A DNA stretch of 64,000 nucleotides. Source: Pseudocercospora fijiensis CIRAD86 (taxonomy: Eukaryota > Ascomycota > Dothideomycetes > Mycosphaerellales > Mycosphaerellaceae). The stretch lies in NCBI RefSeq assembly GCF_000340215.1, contig NW_006921534.1:496001-560000 (forward strand), read 5' to 3'. The notes beneath the pieces were generated by a model. It did no database searches. It saw only the letters and a list, made by a program, of their open reading frames with translations, and was not told the origin of the DNA. Position numbers and translations under genes: made by a program. Every line of letters begins with the position of its first letter. Position 1 is the stretch's first letter. This document shows positions 47,391 through 57,400 of the stretch, in pieces.

Positions 47391-50300
47391 TCGGCGCTCT
47401 AATTAGTTAGTTCGGATTCGGGCTCGGGTAGATCCGCTTCCGGCGGCGATACCTACGACAGTATTATTACCGAGATTCGTATACTAGGTTGTCGTTGCCG
47501 GGTTGTTATACTCGCTGTCGCTTCGAGTATTCGCCTCCTTAGTATAGAGCCTAGAAACTAGCCTTGTCGTACGGAGCGGCGCACCTCTAGATATAACCTA
47601 TTTAAGCTATATTAACTTATAGCGTAGATTGCTAGTCTTATAACCGCGCTATAGCGTTTCCCGAAGAGCGCTTAGAAGCAGTAAGGATATCCTCGTAGGA
47701 CTTATAGCTAGTATTTCCGACATAACTAGTAAACACGACTCGGTTGCCCTTCTAGTTAGCGATAGTTCCTTCCTAGGAGCCATCGTCGCAGTTGCGCTAG
47801 ACACCCCGGGTTATACGAGACTATAGTCGACCTAGAATGATTAGCGTATTCGGGTTAGCGGCAATCTAGAAGGTAAAGGAAAAATATATACCGAAAGCGT
47901 CTACTATAACATTATAGTAGGCACCTACTAGCGCAACCTCCCTATTTACTCCCTATATACTAAGGGAAATATCTCTGTTTATTAGTAGTCGGAGCTGTTT
48001 AGCCTAGCGCTTACTTATAATAAGTAACTCTAAACTATTATTAAGCATTGCTAGCAACTACTAGCTATAGCTTCCAATAGTAACTTAAATATAGATAGCG
48101 GGAACGACGGCAAAGGAACGGGTAACTACGGAAAGGTCTACATTATTAGGGATAGAGTAAAGTTCCTTAGGTCGAGGAGGTCCTACTCGACCGATTTGTT
48201 AGCTAGTAAATCGGATAGCCTTAATAGAAACTAAAACCGAAGTAGAGTCGGTATTATTATTATCCCCTCGGCCTATCTCCTTAATCCCCTCTTCGTTAGT
48301 ATTATCGATAGTCTCCTAGCTCTCGTAGGTTACTAATTCGCCTTCTACTAACTCCTAGGCCCCTAAAAATTTAGGAAGGAACTATAGGGAAGAGACGTCG
48401 ATATAGTCCTCTTGCCCCTGTTTACGTCGGAGGGCTATAAGGTCTTTTATAAAGGTAGCATCGTTAGGAATCCGGCTCTAGAATAGGTTAGTAGGCAAAC
48501 CGTATGCTAGAAGCTCCCCTATAGACACGTTAGACTTAAGGTCTAGGAACTATAAAGCCTAGAAGAGAGCATTTGCCTTTGTATCGTAAGAGTTAGTAGG
48601 CCCGGCGCTATACTTCTTTATGTACCTATTAAAGCGAAAGCTCTTTAGGTCGGCTGACTTTCGTTTATAGGCCGGCGGGTTAGCTAGGCCTAGGGTACTA
48701 CTAAGGTCGGTAGTAGCATCCTCTATATCGATATCTAGAGTTTCTAGTACCTCCGGAGTGGCTGTACTAGCTCGGGTTGCACGGTCTTTAGCTGTCTAGA
48801 GTGTCTTAGTCTTAGCGACTAATTCTCGCTGTTTCTTAGCCTTGTTAGCTACCTGCTTCTTAAGTATCCTAGTAGGGGCTACCGCACTAGGGCGGGTAGG
48901 GTTCTACGGGCTCTTGCCTTTGCCCTAGGACTAGGTTTAGGACGACTAAGTTTAGGACCTTATAGTAGCGTAGACATCTATACTGTTCTTAGTAACCGCG
49001 TAAACATTAGTAACTGCGTCCGGGTTCTAAGACACAAAGTTGACTTTAATAGGCTTAGTAGTACTATTACTACTCCGCTCCTCAACCTGTTTTGCCCTAA
49101 CCTTCTAAGTTTCTCGTTTAGCAATAGCGGCGAGGGTACTATTCCTAGTGTCCTTAAACTCGATCTTGCTACTATACTTCTTCTCTAGAAGACTCCTAAG
49201 TTAAGGCAGCTTCGGAGCTCTACGATCCTACTCGAAGTTAATCTTGTCGCCGGTATCGGTATAGTAGAACCGACTATTTACTTATATAACGAGCTTCCTC
49301 TTAAGAAGCTCTTTCTAGATAGGGTAGTCTAATTAAACATGTTTGAAACCGCCGCATATCTAGCACTTGCTATCTAAGTTAGAATAGATCTTTCGTATAG
49401 CGTAGACGTTAACTAAAGGGGCCTTAGGGTAGTTAGGATCGGAAATCTAGTAGACCGGTAGTACATCCTTTAGTATACTAGCATTAATAACCTCCCTAAC
49501 TCGCTATAGTGCTTTCGCATTAAGGTTAAGCTAGGCTAGGGACTTAGCCAAGTCCGCAACGTCCTAAGAGTGCTTAGTAATAGTAGGAGTTACGGTCTTA
49601 GGACTACTCTACGACTTAGGAAGGAACTTAGGTCCTCTACTTCCCGAGGCGTCGCTCTTTACCTAAGCTAGGTTATTCCTGTCCTCGCCGTAAATGAACT
49701 TCTTCGTATCGGCGGAGCTGTTAATATCGTCCTTAACAGTCTCTAGAACCTCTTTATACTTCCTAAAGGTCTCGGGATTAGCTTCGCTAAGCTTATAGCG
49801 ACGGAAGATACACTTAGCCGTAGACTACGGCAACCCTTTAAGGAGTAGCCTCGTTCTCTAAGAATTCTCGAGGTCCTGCTAGTCGATGCCGTCTACTAAC
49901 TTAACAAACTCGCGGACGTACTCCTTTAGGTCGTTATCTTCGGTACGCCTCTCTATATAGAGGTTCTTAAGCTACGTACGACTACCTTTAATACGACGGC
50001 TATCGCGATCCCGATACTCTCTTATAAAGGCCTACTTAAAGACCTCCTAGTCGGCATTAGACTTGTCGTCCTTTTCTAGGTAGCTAACTAGGGTTCTAAG
50101 GGTTCGGTAAAGCTTAGTAATAGTAGTCCTCGTAAGGGACCGGACCTTGTACTAGTCCGACTCCTCTTTAAGCCTATACTCGGCTAAGTTGTCCTTAAAG
50201 CGTTCTACGTACGCCGTAGCGTTCTACCCTTCGAACAAAGGGTTCCTACTGCTTCCCGGCTCTAGCGGGCGACGCCTGTTCTAACGGAGAAGGTTAGTTT

Positions 50301-50491
50301 GCCCTTAAATTATCTTTATAACGATATTATAGAGGGCCTCGGGCGTAGAAGGCTCGACAGCCCCTAGTTCGATAGCGCTTATAACAACTAGTCGTCGCCT
50401 AATTTCTTCGTTAATAGGGTCCGGTAGGTTATTAGATTCCGAAGATTCCGCTAATTCGTAATACTCGCTTTCGCTAGAGCTTATTCGATTG
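47391..50491 (-). pseudogene. Gypsy ORF1: Gag with zinc knuckle and aspartic protease
   Basis: The likely start is an ATG turned ATA at 50491 (then SSSESEYYELAESSES). Gag part: a helical capsid-like region with RFKDNLAEYRLKEES near 50190 and EYVREFVKLVDG near 49920. Zinc knuckle KC-ICGGFKHV-LDYP near 49330-49375 (last Cys now Tyr). Then come a long Lys/Thr-rich linker, a Pro/Ser region and a retropepsin-like part near 48070-47830 (NSLELLIISKR, IVDAFGIYFSFTF, TLIILGR). The fused protease lies in the gag ORF rather than in pol, with the palindrome marking the ORF1/ORF2 border. RIP stops are frequent. Confidence 0.75.
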
Positions 50492-50603
50492 TTATAAAGT
50501 AGTTAAAATAAAATACTATAGGAAAGTGTTTTTAGTATATATTGTAGGTTTAGTTTGTTTCGATGTTACTATACGAGAAAATAGTATGCTAGGCTGTTTT
50601 CTT

Positions 50604-50630
50604 CTAATATTACCCCTAGGGTAGTATTAG
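50604..50630. repeat. GC-core palindrome 5 (upstream of ORF1)
   Basis: CTAATATTACCCCTAGGGTA followed by GTATTAG; the centre is CCCCTAGGG rather than CCCCCGGGG. About 115 bases upstream of the presumed ORF1 start. Confidence 0.85.
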
Positions 50631-51280
50631 AGTTTAGCCTCCTAGGGGTCGCCTAGATACCCCTAGGAGCTTCAATTTAGTAAATTTAGACAAAAGCCGC
50701 TTAGAGGAAGGGACTGCAATCTCTATTTACACCTAGATCCTAGAAACTAGCCACTTTACTAACTATCGTTATCTCCTTTAGCTAGGCGGGGGGGGCGGGG
50801 ACCTTCTTTTTCTAGTAGAAGGCTAAGCACTGTCCGAACGAGATAGCGAATCCCGAAACAATCTACCCGGTTAATAGGGGAACTGTCTAGGCATCCGACC
50901 TATAATCTAGAAATTGCTATCGTATAGATAGTCTTAGTAAACTAAGCAAGGCCGATAGGTAGTTAGTCTATCTCCTCCTTAGGCGGGGCTTATCTCGAGT
51001 AAGCGGTACTAAATAGGTCTTCGACCCGGAGCCGAGTCCTTAGAAGCTAGCTATAGTTATAGACTAGGCCCTAAGCTATAACAGTCCTAAGGGTTTGCAG
51101 CTTTTTAGGGTTAAAGCGATGCCCTCGTTAAGAGGTTCCTCTGCTTGTCGTAATAGCCCCTTAAGATACTTCTATATCGTCTGTATCGTAGGCTCTTATC
51201 GTGCCCTCGCTTCGGTTATAGCTATTCGTGCCTAGAGACTACCTTTAATATACCCGAACCTGTTAGATATAAAGAGATAG
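50631..51280. other. Gypsy 5' untranslated leader
   Basis: Region between the 5' LTR and ORF1 of the minus-strand element. RIP-type sequence without a protein-like frame; includes a GGCGGGGGGGGCGGGGACC stretch at about 50784. Confidence 0.4.
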
Positions 51281-51298
51281 CCCTACCTTCGGCTCTAA
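51281..51298 (-). other. Probable primer-binding site
   Basis: On the minus strand the bases just inside the 5' LTR read TTAGAGCCGAAGGTAGGG. Allowing one G-to-A RIP change at TA gives TGG at offset one, the usual start of a tRNA primer-binding site. The tRNA species is not assigned. Confidence 0.5.
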
Positions 51299-51577
51299 TA
51301 AAGGACGGAAACCAATACTACTACTACTACTTGTAGCAATAGTATAGGCTACCGAGGGTAATATAACCTATAGCAATATAGGCAGCTATGTTTAGCAAGA
51401 TAGGATAACGAGACTATCGCTTAGGCTAATAACTAGAGCCCTGCAATATAGGCATTGTAGAAGTGTAATATAAACAATGTACTATACGAGGTTGATAATC
51501 TGTCTACTCTATAGAAGGAGGCCTCTTATATAGGCTCAAAACTAGCCTATAGGTATAGGGCCGGTTACTAGCCAATA
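51299..51577 (-). repeat. 5' LTR of the gypsy element
   Basis: 279 bp, begins TAAAGGACGG and ends CTAGCCAATA on the plus strand. The ancestral TG/CA ends are each mutated in one of the two LTRs (TG survives at 39302), consistent with RIP. Confidence 0.9.
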
Positions 51578-51581
51578 CTAT

Positions 51582-52960
51582 ATTAGACGCAATACGTACT
51601 AGTTGTACTTAGTTTAGCGTAACTGAATTTATAGCTTCAATCGACTCTATTTAAACTAATACCTTTAAGTCTAGTAGTATCAAATCCTTATTCCGGAAGA
51701 CAGGTATCTTTCTATTCGATCCGGAGCGCGCTATAACGTTCCTTAGGCTTAAGTATAACGTAGGAGACACTATACAATACTAGAAACAACGCGAACGACT
51801 AGACGCGCTTGCTATCGACTATATAGACCGGGTTATAGACTTAGTAGGTTAGCTAGAATACCTCCGCGGGGGTAATAGTTCGCTAACGATCCTACAATAC
51901 GTATATAGACTAGAGGTTCCTATACTAGCGACAGAGAACAAGAGTAGGCTAATAAGTATAAAAACTAGTATAAGGTATACTAACTTCCTCTAGTAACGGC
52001 TCGAAGGCCTCCTATTATTACCCTCCGCTAGGGTAGTAAGGCGACTATTTACCTATAATAAAGTTAACACTTAATTAGCCGCTTAAGCAACATTTGATCT
52101 CTTTTAAACTAAGGTAGCAACCCGTATACGCAAACGACGAGAAGAAGCTTCTTTAAGACCTATTATAATAGGTAGACTACTATATACTATATAAGCAAGA
52201 AGGGCTATTAAGAAGCGGAAGTTTGAAGATAAGGCTATAGTACTATAGTAAGTAAGAGACAAGGCACGTCGCTCGAGGACATTATAGACTAACTATAAGA
52301 AGCGCTGTCGTAAAGCTATTAACATTAGCATTAAGAGCCGTCCGAATATAAAGGTTAAGGTCCAACTATTGCGAGAGATAGGCTATAATCTATAGCTAGC
52401 TAATAGTCAGCAAGTAAAGACATATAAGCCTATAGATAAGGATCTCTCGAAGGGCAAGAGGTTGTTTCCTATTACTCGTACAATAGTTAAGATTGCTAGA
52501 GCTAAGAAGTTAGTTATTGCTGTCTATAACGTGCTTACTTGCAATAGTAAACCTAGCAGTAATATTAATCCGGATACTAAAGAAGAAGGTCTACTTAAAC
52601 ACTTATATAAGCTTGTTATATAGATACATAAAGAGGCTAAGCGTAGAAAGCGGCTTGCTATCGTTACTACGAGGCAGGAGGCTCGGAAGCGCTTATATAA
52701 GTAGTTCCTTCGAGACAATAGATTGTTAGATAGCAGTAACGAAGGCAGTAGACTTAATAATAATAGTAACTCCGAGCTATTACTAGTTAGTTAGTATATA
52801 CAGCCTACTATACTACTACGTAGTCTATCTAATAGGTACGAGTTACCTATTCGATTATCACCTCCGGTCCTATACTCAATACCGCTGCCTAGCAATAGCG
52901 AAGACACCTAGCAATATAGCATGCCTACAATACCTCCTAGTAGTCTATATTATATATAGA
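51582..52960 (+). pseudogene. pogo-type transposase, 3' part
   Basis: Continues in frame from 39301 once one CTAT copy is removed: AI then LDAIRTSCT. The family C-terminal landmark SSSIKSLFRKTGIFLFDPER is at about 51676-51735, followed by AITFLRLKYN. After it a long charged tail runs to about 52.96 kb with AKKKRKF-, RRSRTL- and NYKKRCRKA-type basic patches. The tail is longer than in typical Fot1/pogo proteins and may include a second function or a fused ORF. RIP stops throughout. Confidence 0.75.
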
Positions 52961-53012
52961 AGTAATTAACATATTCTACAGGTCTTGTTTACCTATTCTA
53001 ATGCTAATCTAA

Positions 53013-53055
53013 TGATATTATAATCTAACTTGTTAAGAATGCCGAGATTATAAGG
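53013..53055 (-). repeat. Right terminal inverted repeat of the pogo-type element
   Basis: Inverted match to 38101-38142, ending ...GAGATTATAAGG at 53055, then TA. Confidence 0.85.
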
Positions 53056-53126
53056 TAGCTTGCAACTACCCGAAGGGTAGGCGGCAGGAACGGAAGCTAC
53101 AGATAGATTGTTAATAAAGAATTCAC
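53056..53126. other. Short unmutated flank right of the pogo-type element
   Basis: About 70 bases with normal CA/TG content (GCTTGCAACTACCCGAAGGG, GGAACGGAAGCTACAG), matching the gene-island composition left of 38099. It is the former continuation of the pseudogene locus. Joined across the TA it extends the frame ending LLYEEVES by about 18 codons to a TAA. Confidence 0.6.
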
Positions 53127-54437
53127 AACGCAATCTTTGCCCCTACAAGTTCTTTTTAATATATCTTTTTATCTAGAGGAGTTATAGCTTAATAATATAG
53201 GACAAAGATACTCTAATTTATATATATTTTTAGAAAATATTAAAATCTCTAGTCGTTGCCTCCTAAATTAATAAGCTATATAGCTTAAAACTCTAAGTTA
53301 GAGATTTTAGAATTTTAGCGTTTTCTTAAGTCTTAATATACTATTTTTAGTAATTTAAAAACTAGGCCTTATAGTTTTACTTAATGAAAATCCATTTTGA
53401 GATTTCTCTCGTAATATAGCTACTATTAGTTATATAATCTAGAATTTGAAACTTAAATTCTTCTTAGGTTCCCTTTTGTATATCTTTTTCTTTAGACGAG
53501 TTATAGCTTAGTAATATAAGACAAAAATAATCTGTTTTTAATGTAGTATTAGAAAATTACTAAAATTATTATAGCTATCTACTAGGATTAGCCTAAAATT
53601 CTAGAATAAAGATTTTAAGACTTTTGCTTTTTTTAAGCCTTAGTATACTATTTTTAGTAATCTAAAACCTAAACCTAATAGTTTTACCTAGTAGAAATCT
53701 ATATTAGAGCTTTTACTTTAAATAAGCTATAAATAGTCTTATAACTTAGAAAAGAATATTCTTAAGAATTATAAACTTTAAATTGCTAAGCCTACAATTG
53801 TTAAGAATATTCGCTTTAGGATTTTAAGACTAATAGTAAGCGTATTAAAATAAGAGTCTCAAAGTATATTTATACTAGGTAAAACTTTTAGGTCTAGGTT
53901 TTAGATTACTAAAAATAGTATACTAAGGCTTAATAAATACTAAAATCTTAAAATCTTTACCTAAGAGTTTTAGGCTAATCTTAGTAGATAGCTATAATAG
54001 TTTTAGTTATTTTCTAAAAATATATAAAAGTTAAAGTATATTTGTCTTATATTACTAAGCTATAGCTCTTCTAAATAAAAAGATAAACTAACGAGAATAT
54101 AGTAAGAAAATAATATTCCTTTCTAGATTATATTACTAATAGTTTATATACTAATATATAAATTTAGATTTAGATTTTTATAAGGTAAAACTATAAGATC
54201 TAGATTTTAGATTACTAAAAATAGTATGCTAAGGCCTTAAAAATGCTAAAATTGTGAAACTTCTAAATTAGACTTTTAGGCTATATAGCCTATAAATTCA
54301 ATAGGTAACAACTAGACATTTCATTATTTTCTAAAAATAGATACAAATTAGAGTATTTTTGTTCTACATTGTTAAGCTATAACTCCTCTATATAAAAAGA
54401 TATATTAAAAAGAACTTAAAGGAGCAAAGATTGCGTT
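53127..54437. mobile_element. 1.3-kb inverted-repeat element built of four related modules
   Basis: Ends AACGCAATCTTTGCCCC (53127-53143) and GGAGCAAAGATTGCGTT (54421-54437) are near-perfect inverted repeats. Inside are four copies of a roughly 230-bp AT-rich module with landmarks GAGTTATAGCTTA, TACTATTTTTAGTAAT and AGTTTTACCTA. Two are direct (about 53160-53400 and 53470-53700) and two inverted (about 53865-54095 and 54185-54410). The whole forms a giant imperfect palindrome. No ORF. It resembles a non-autonomous DNA element or a head-to-head duplication; no target duplication is certain. Confidence 0.7.
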
Positions 54438-54479
54438 ATTGTCGCTACGGTTAGAAGTGCTATATTAACAATCTAGTAC

Positions 54480-57400
54480 GTATAGGCCTCCCTAAACTTG
54501 CCTAGTCTCTAGGAAAGTATTGCGCTCGCGGACATCCTTAACTCTAGCTTAAATGTATCTAAACCTAAGTTCGAGAGCATCTAGAATCCTAAGGCCTTTA
54601 TAAAGCGACTTAACTCTACGCTATCTAGGATAATGGACGATATCGATCGAGGGCAAGAATTTTTGCTAACGCAGTTCCTAGTAGTCTACTAGCAAATATG
54701 CTACTTACCTTTTAACGTCTTTGTTATATATCGTGTGTTATAAAGTGGATAATTATTCTAAGTCTATCTAGGCTTAGAGAAGTATGTACTATAGTAGGCT
54801 AGGTCCTCCTGCCTAGCCTATGCCTATGCCTGCCTTCGTAATAGAATCCCCCGGTCCCGAAATGTCCGCGACTACGCGGACGGTAGACTTAGTATCTATA
54901 TATATAACAAAAGAGATTTTAGGCTATACGCTCCTATCTTTCGTCTCGCTATCCTAATTAGACTATTAAAAGTCTCTACGGTAAGCTTTCCGAGCGCCTT
55001 ACGTAGGCCCTTATCGCCGCTCGGTCGTACTAATCTATAAAGCGCGGCAAGTAGTTTAAAAAGGTCGCTTTCCTCTTACCTAAGGAACTATAGTAGTAGT
55101 AGGTCTTTTATAGCCTTAATCGTATTCGTAACGGAGTTAGGTTCTTTAGATATACGCTAGATAGAATCGATAATTAGGGGTAGACTTGCGGTCGGCTCGT
55201 CTTCGTTATTATATTTAATAGTGCCGTCTTCTAACTAGAAATCGGCGAGTATATTTATAAACTCTATAATGTCCTCGAGGTTAGTAGGGTCGAATTTGCC
55301 GTTCTAGGCGGTGCCTTCCTAGTCGAATTAGTTACCGTAGTCTATAACCTCTCTTTAATTCTCTTCTAGTAGTTAGGTAAACGCGGTGCCGAACTTCTAA
55401 TATAACGCGATATATCTCTTATACTATAACCTCTCGTCGGCGTCTAGTTCGGCGAGGTCTTCGTCGTCTATTACTTAATCGTAACCGCTATCTTCGAGCG
55501 CGTCGCCGACGGCTCTTATAAGGAGGCCGACGTATTGCTTAAATTCTTACGGGTCGGTATCCTTCTACTAATTTCCTTATAGTATAGCTAAGGCCTTCCG
55601 AAAGGCGTCGTCGTCCTATCTATAGTCCCGTATCGCCTCGATTAGCAAGCTACGGCTATCGTCGATAGACGTAGGCTCCGGCGGAATTTGCTAGACTATC
55701 TTTACGGGGCGGGTATATATTAGCTCCGCGAAATATAGCTATTTTACGGCCTCGAGCTTATTAAGAATATCCTCCCTAGGGGGCCGAAACGCGTTATCTA
55801 TAGTAGATCTAGAGTATCCGTTATCCTTAGTCGCGATTTGCTATAGCGGGCGTCCGCCGCTTCGGTCGTCGAGTTCCCGCGCGAAGTACTTAAGTAGCTA
55901 TCTAACGTCGTTATCTCCCTTATAGTAAACGATAGTCGCCTAGGGCATAGGCTAGATCTCGTTATTCCCGTCTATTAGAACGAGCGCCTTTATCTAGTAC
56001 CGAAGGATAGCGGCCTTTAATAGTAAAGGTACCGCCGATATAAGGAGCTTACTTATTAGGTAAAGTATTAAGCGGTCGCCGTTTTATTAAATAACGTTTA
56101 TTATTTGCTTAGAGGCGTAACTTAGTATCTAGTTCGTCTAGTTGCGGAAAGCGTTTATATCTACGTCTCTATTGTCTCTAAATATACTAGTAACGAAATC
56201 TCGATTCGGAAAAGGGTCGGCTTTATTAATTTTCTCGATCTTGTCCTAAGCGGATACTAGCATTTAGGAGACCTAGAAGTAAATGTTTCCGCACTCGTAG
56301 TTGAAATTTAATGCGACTAGTATTAGATAGTAGAGGTAGGCTTTCTATTCTTCGTCTAAGAATATCGCGAGGATAAGCTAGCTAGTATCGATATTAAGTT
56401 CGTAAAAAGCTACGGAGCGGCGGATAAAATCCTTCTCCTACTCCCTTAATAGACGTAGCTTATTACCGGGTAGTACCTACTCTAAGTCTACGTTACGGAA
56501 AGCTATTATAAGTCTCGGAAAGTCGAAACGGCTTATAGGGAGGCGGATCGTCGAATCCGTAAGGAGTCCTTAGGGAGCTAGTCCTACGTAGATAGCGGCG
56601 TCTACGATCTCCTTATCTACGCGAGTTATAGGTTTGCTTAAGTCTAAATTGCCCTTATCGATTGCTTTCTTCGGCGCCGCTACGGACTTCGCGGCTTACG
56701 CTTTAGTAGACTTAGCCTTTCCTACTATTACGGCCTTCCCGGCGGGCGCTTTCGTAGATTTGCCTTTTCCGGTACCTAGGTCGACTTAGCTATCGTCGGC
56801 TTTAGTAGACTTAGCCTTTTTAGTAGTAGTTAGCGGGTCGGCTTTACTATTATCGGCTTTAGTAGACTTAGCCTTTTTAGCGGCGGTTAGGGCCGATATA
56901 GACGTATCCTTACGCTTTCTAGCTATCGAGGTAGAGGCGGCCTTCTATACTTTTACGGCTTTCTAGGCTACCTTCTAAGCCTTTACGTCGGCCTACTTCT
57001 AAGCCTTCTATTCCTAGAGTTTAGCCTTAAATTTCTTAGTCTACGTAGATATCCTTTAGTCGATTGCTTTTTTCTACTTTATATAGTCGGGATATAGTAG
57101 TATCGTCGGGCGTTAGTATTCGTCTTTCGTTATCGCCTTAGCCTTCTTTTTATAGTAGGCTAAAGGAATATTCTAAAAGACTATGTCTTAGGTAGCCGGT
57201 ATAAGACTTAATATTAGGTCTATTAGTAGGACGCGTAGGCCTAGCGGGAAACGGCCTAATTATATCTAAAAGTTACGGACTACGCGCTCGAAGTCCTTAG
57301 TAATATCGCCGTATTCTAATTGCTACTTCTCGTCGTCTATAAGTACTACGATTAGCTATATATATATCGAGCGCTATATCTTTAGCTACTCGCTCTAAAG

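Larger units (their letters stand above)
39302..51577 (-). mobile_element. 12.28-kb Ty3/gypsy LTR retrotransposon with three ORFs
   Basis: Complete but RIP-inactivated element transcribed on the minus strand. It has 279-bp LTRs at both ends, a CTAT target duplication, a primer-binding-like sequence and a polypurine tract next to the LTRs. ORF1 (gag-protease), ORF2 (RT, RNase H, integrase) and an extra ORF3 follow in that order. At 12.28 kb it is long for a fungal gypsy element (usually 5-8 kb); ORF3 and spacers account for the excess. Near-identical GC-core palindromes flank each ORF. It inserted into a pogo-type transposase gene. All twelve LTR differences are transitions at CpA/TpG. Confidence 0.9.
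38101..53055 (+). mobile_element. pogo/Fot1-type DNA transposon, interrupted by a gypsy element
   Basis: Terminal inverted repeats: left CCTTATAATCTCGACATTTT at 38101, right end reading CCTTATAATCTCGGCATTCT on the minus strand at 53055. They match over roughly 40-50 bases with a few transitions. A TA dinucleotide flanks each end (38099-38100 and 53056-53057), the target duplication of Tc1/mariner/pogo elements. Without the nested gypsy element (39302-51577 plus one 4-base duplication) it would be about 2.7 kb with one plus-strand transposase ORF. It landed in the transcription-factor pseudogene. RIP has destroyed the coding sequence. Confidence 0.85.

Noticed and set aside
52517..52729. 70-codon plus and 64-codon minus ORFs
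   Set aside because: Both are out of frame with the transposase C-terminal reading that covers the same bases and look like shadows.
38095..53063. AAGCTA/TAGCTT as an extended target duplication of the pogo element
   Set aside because: The two flanks are inverted, not direct, copies. Only the TA is a direct duplication, as expected for this superfamily.
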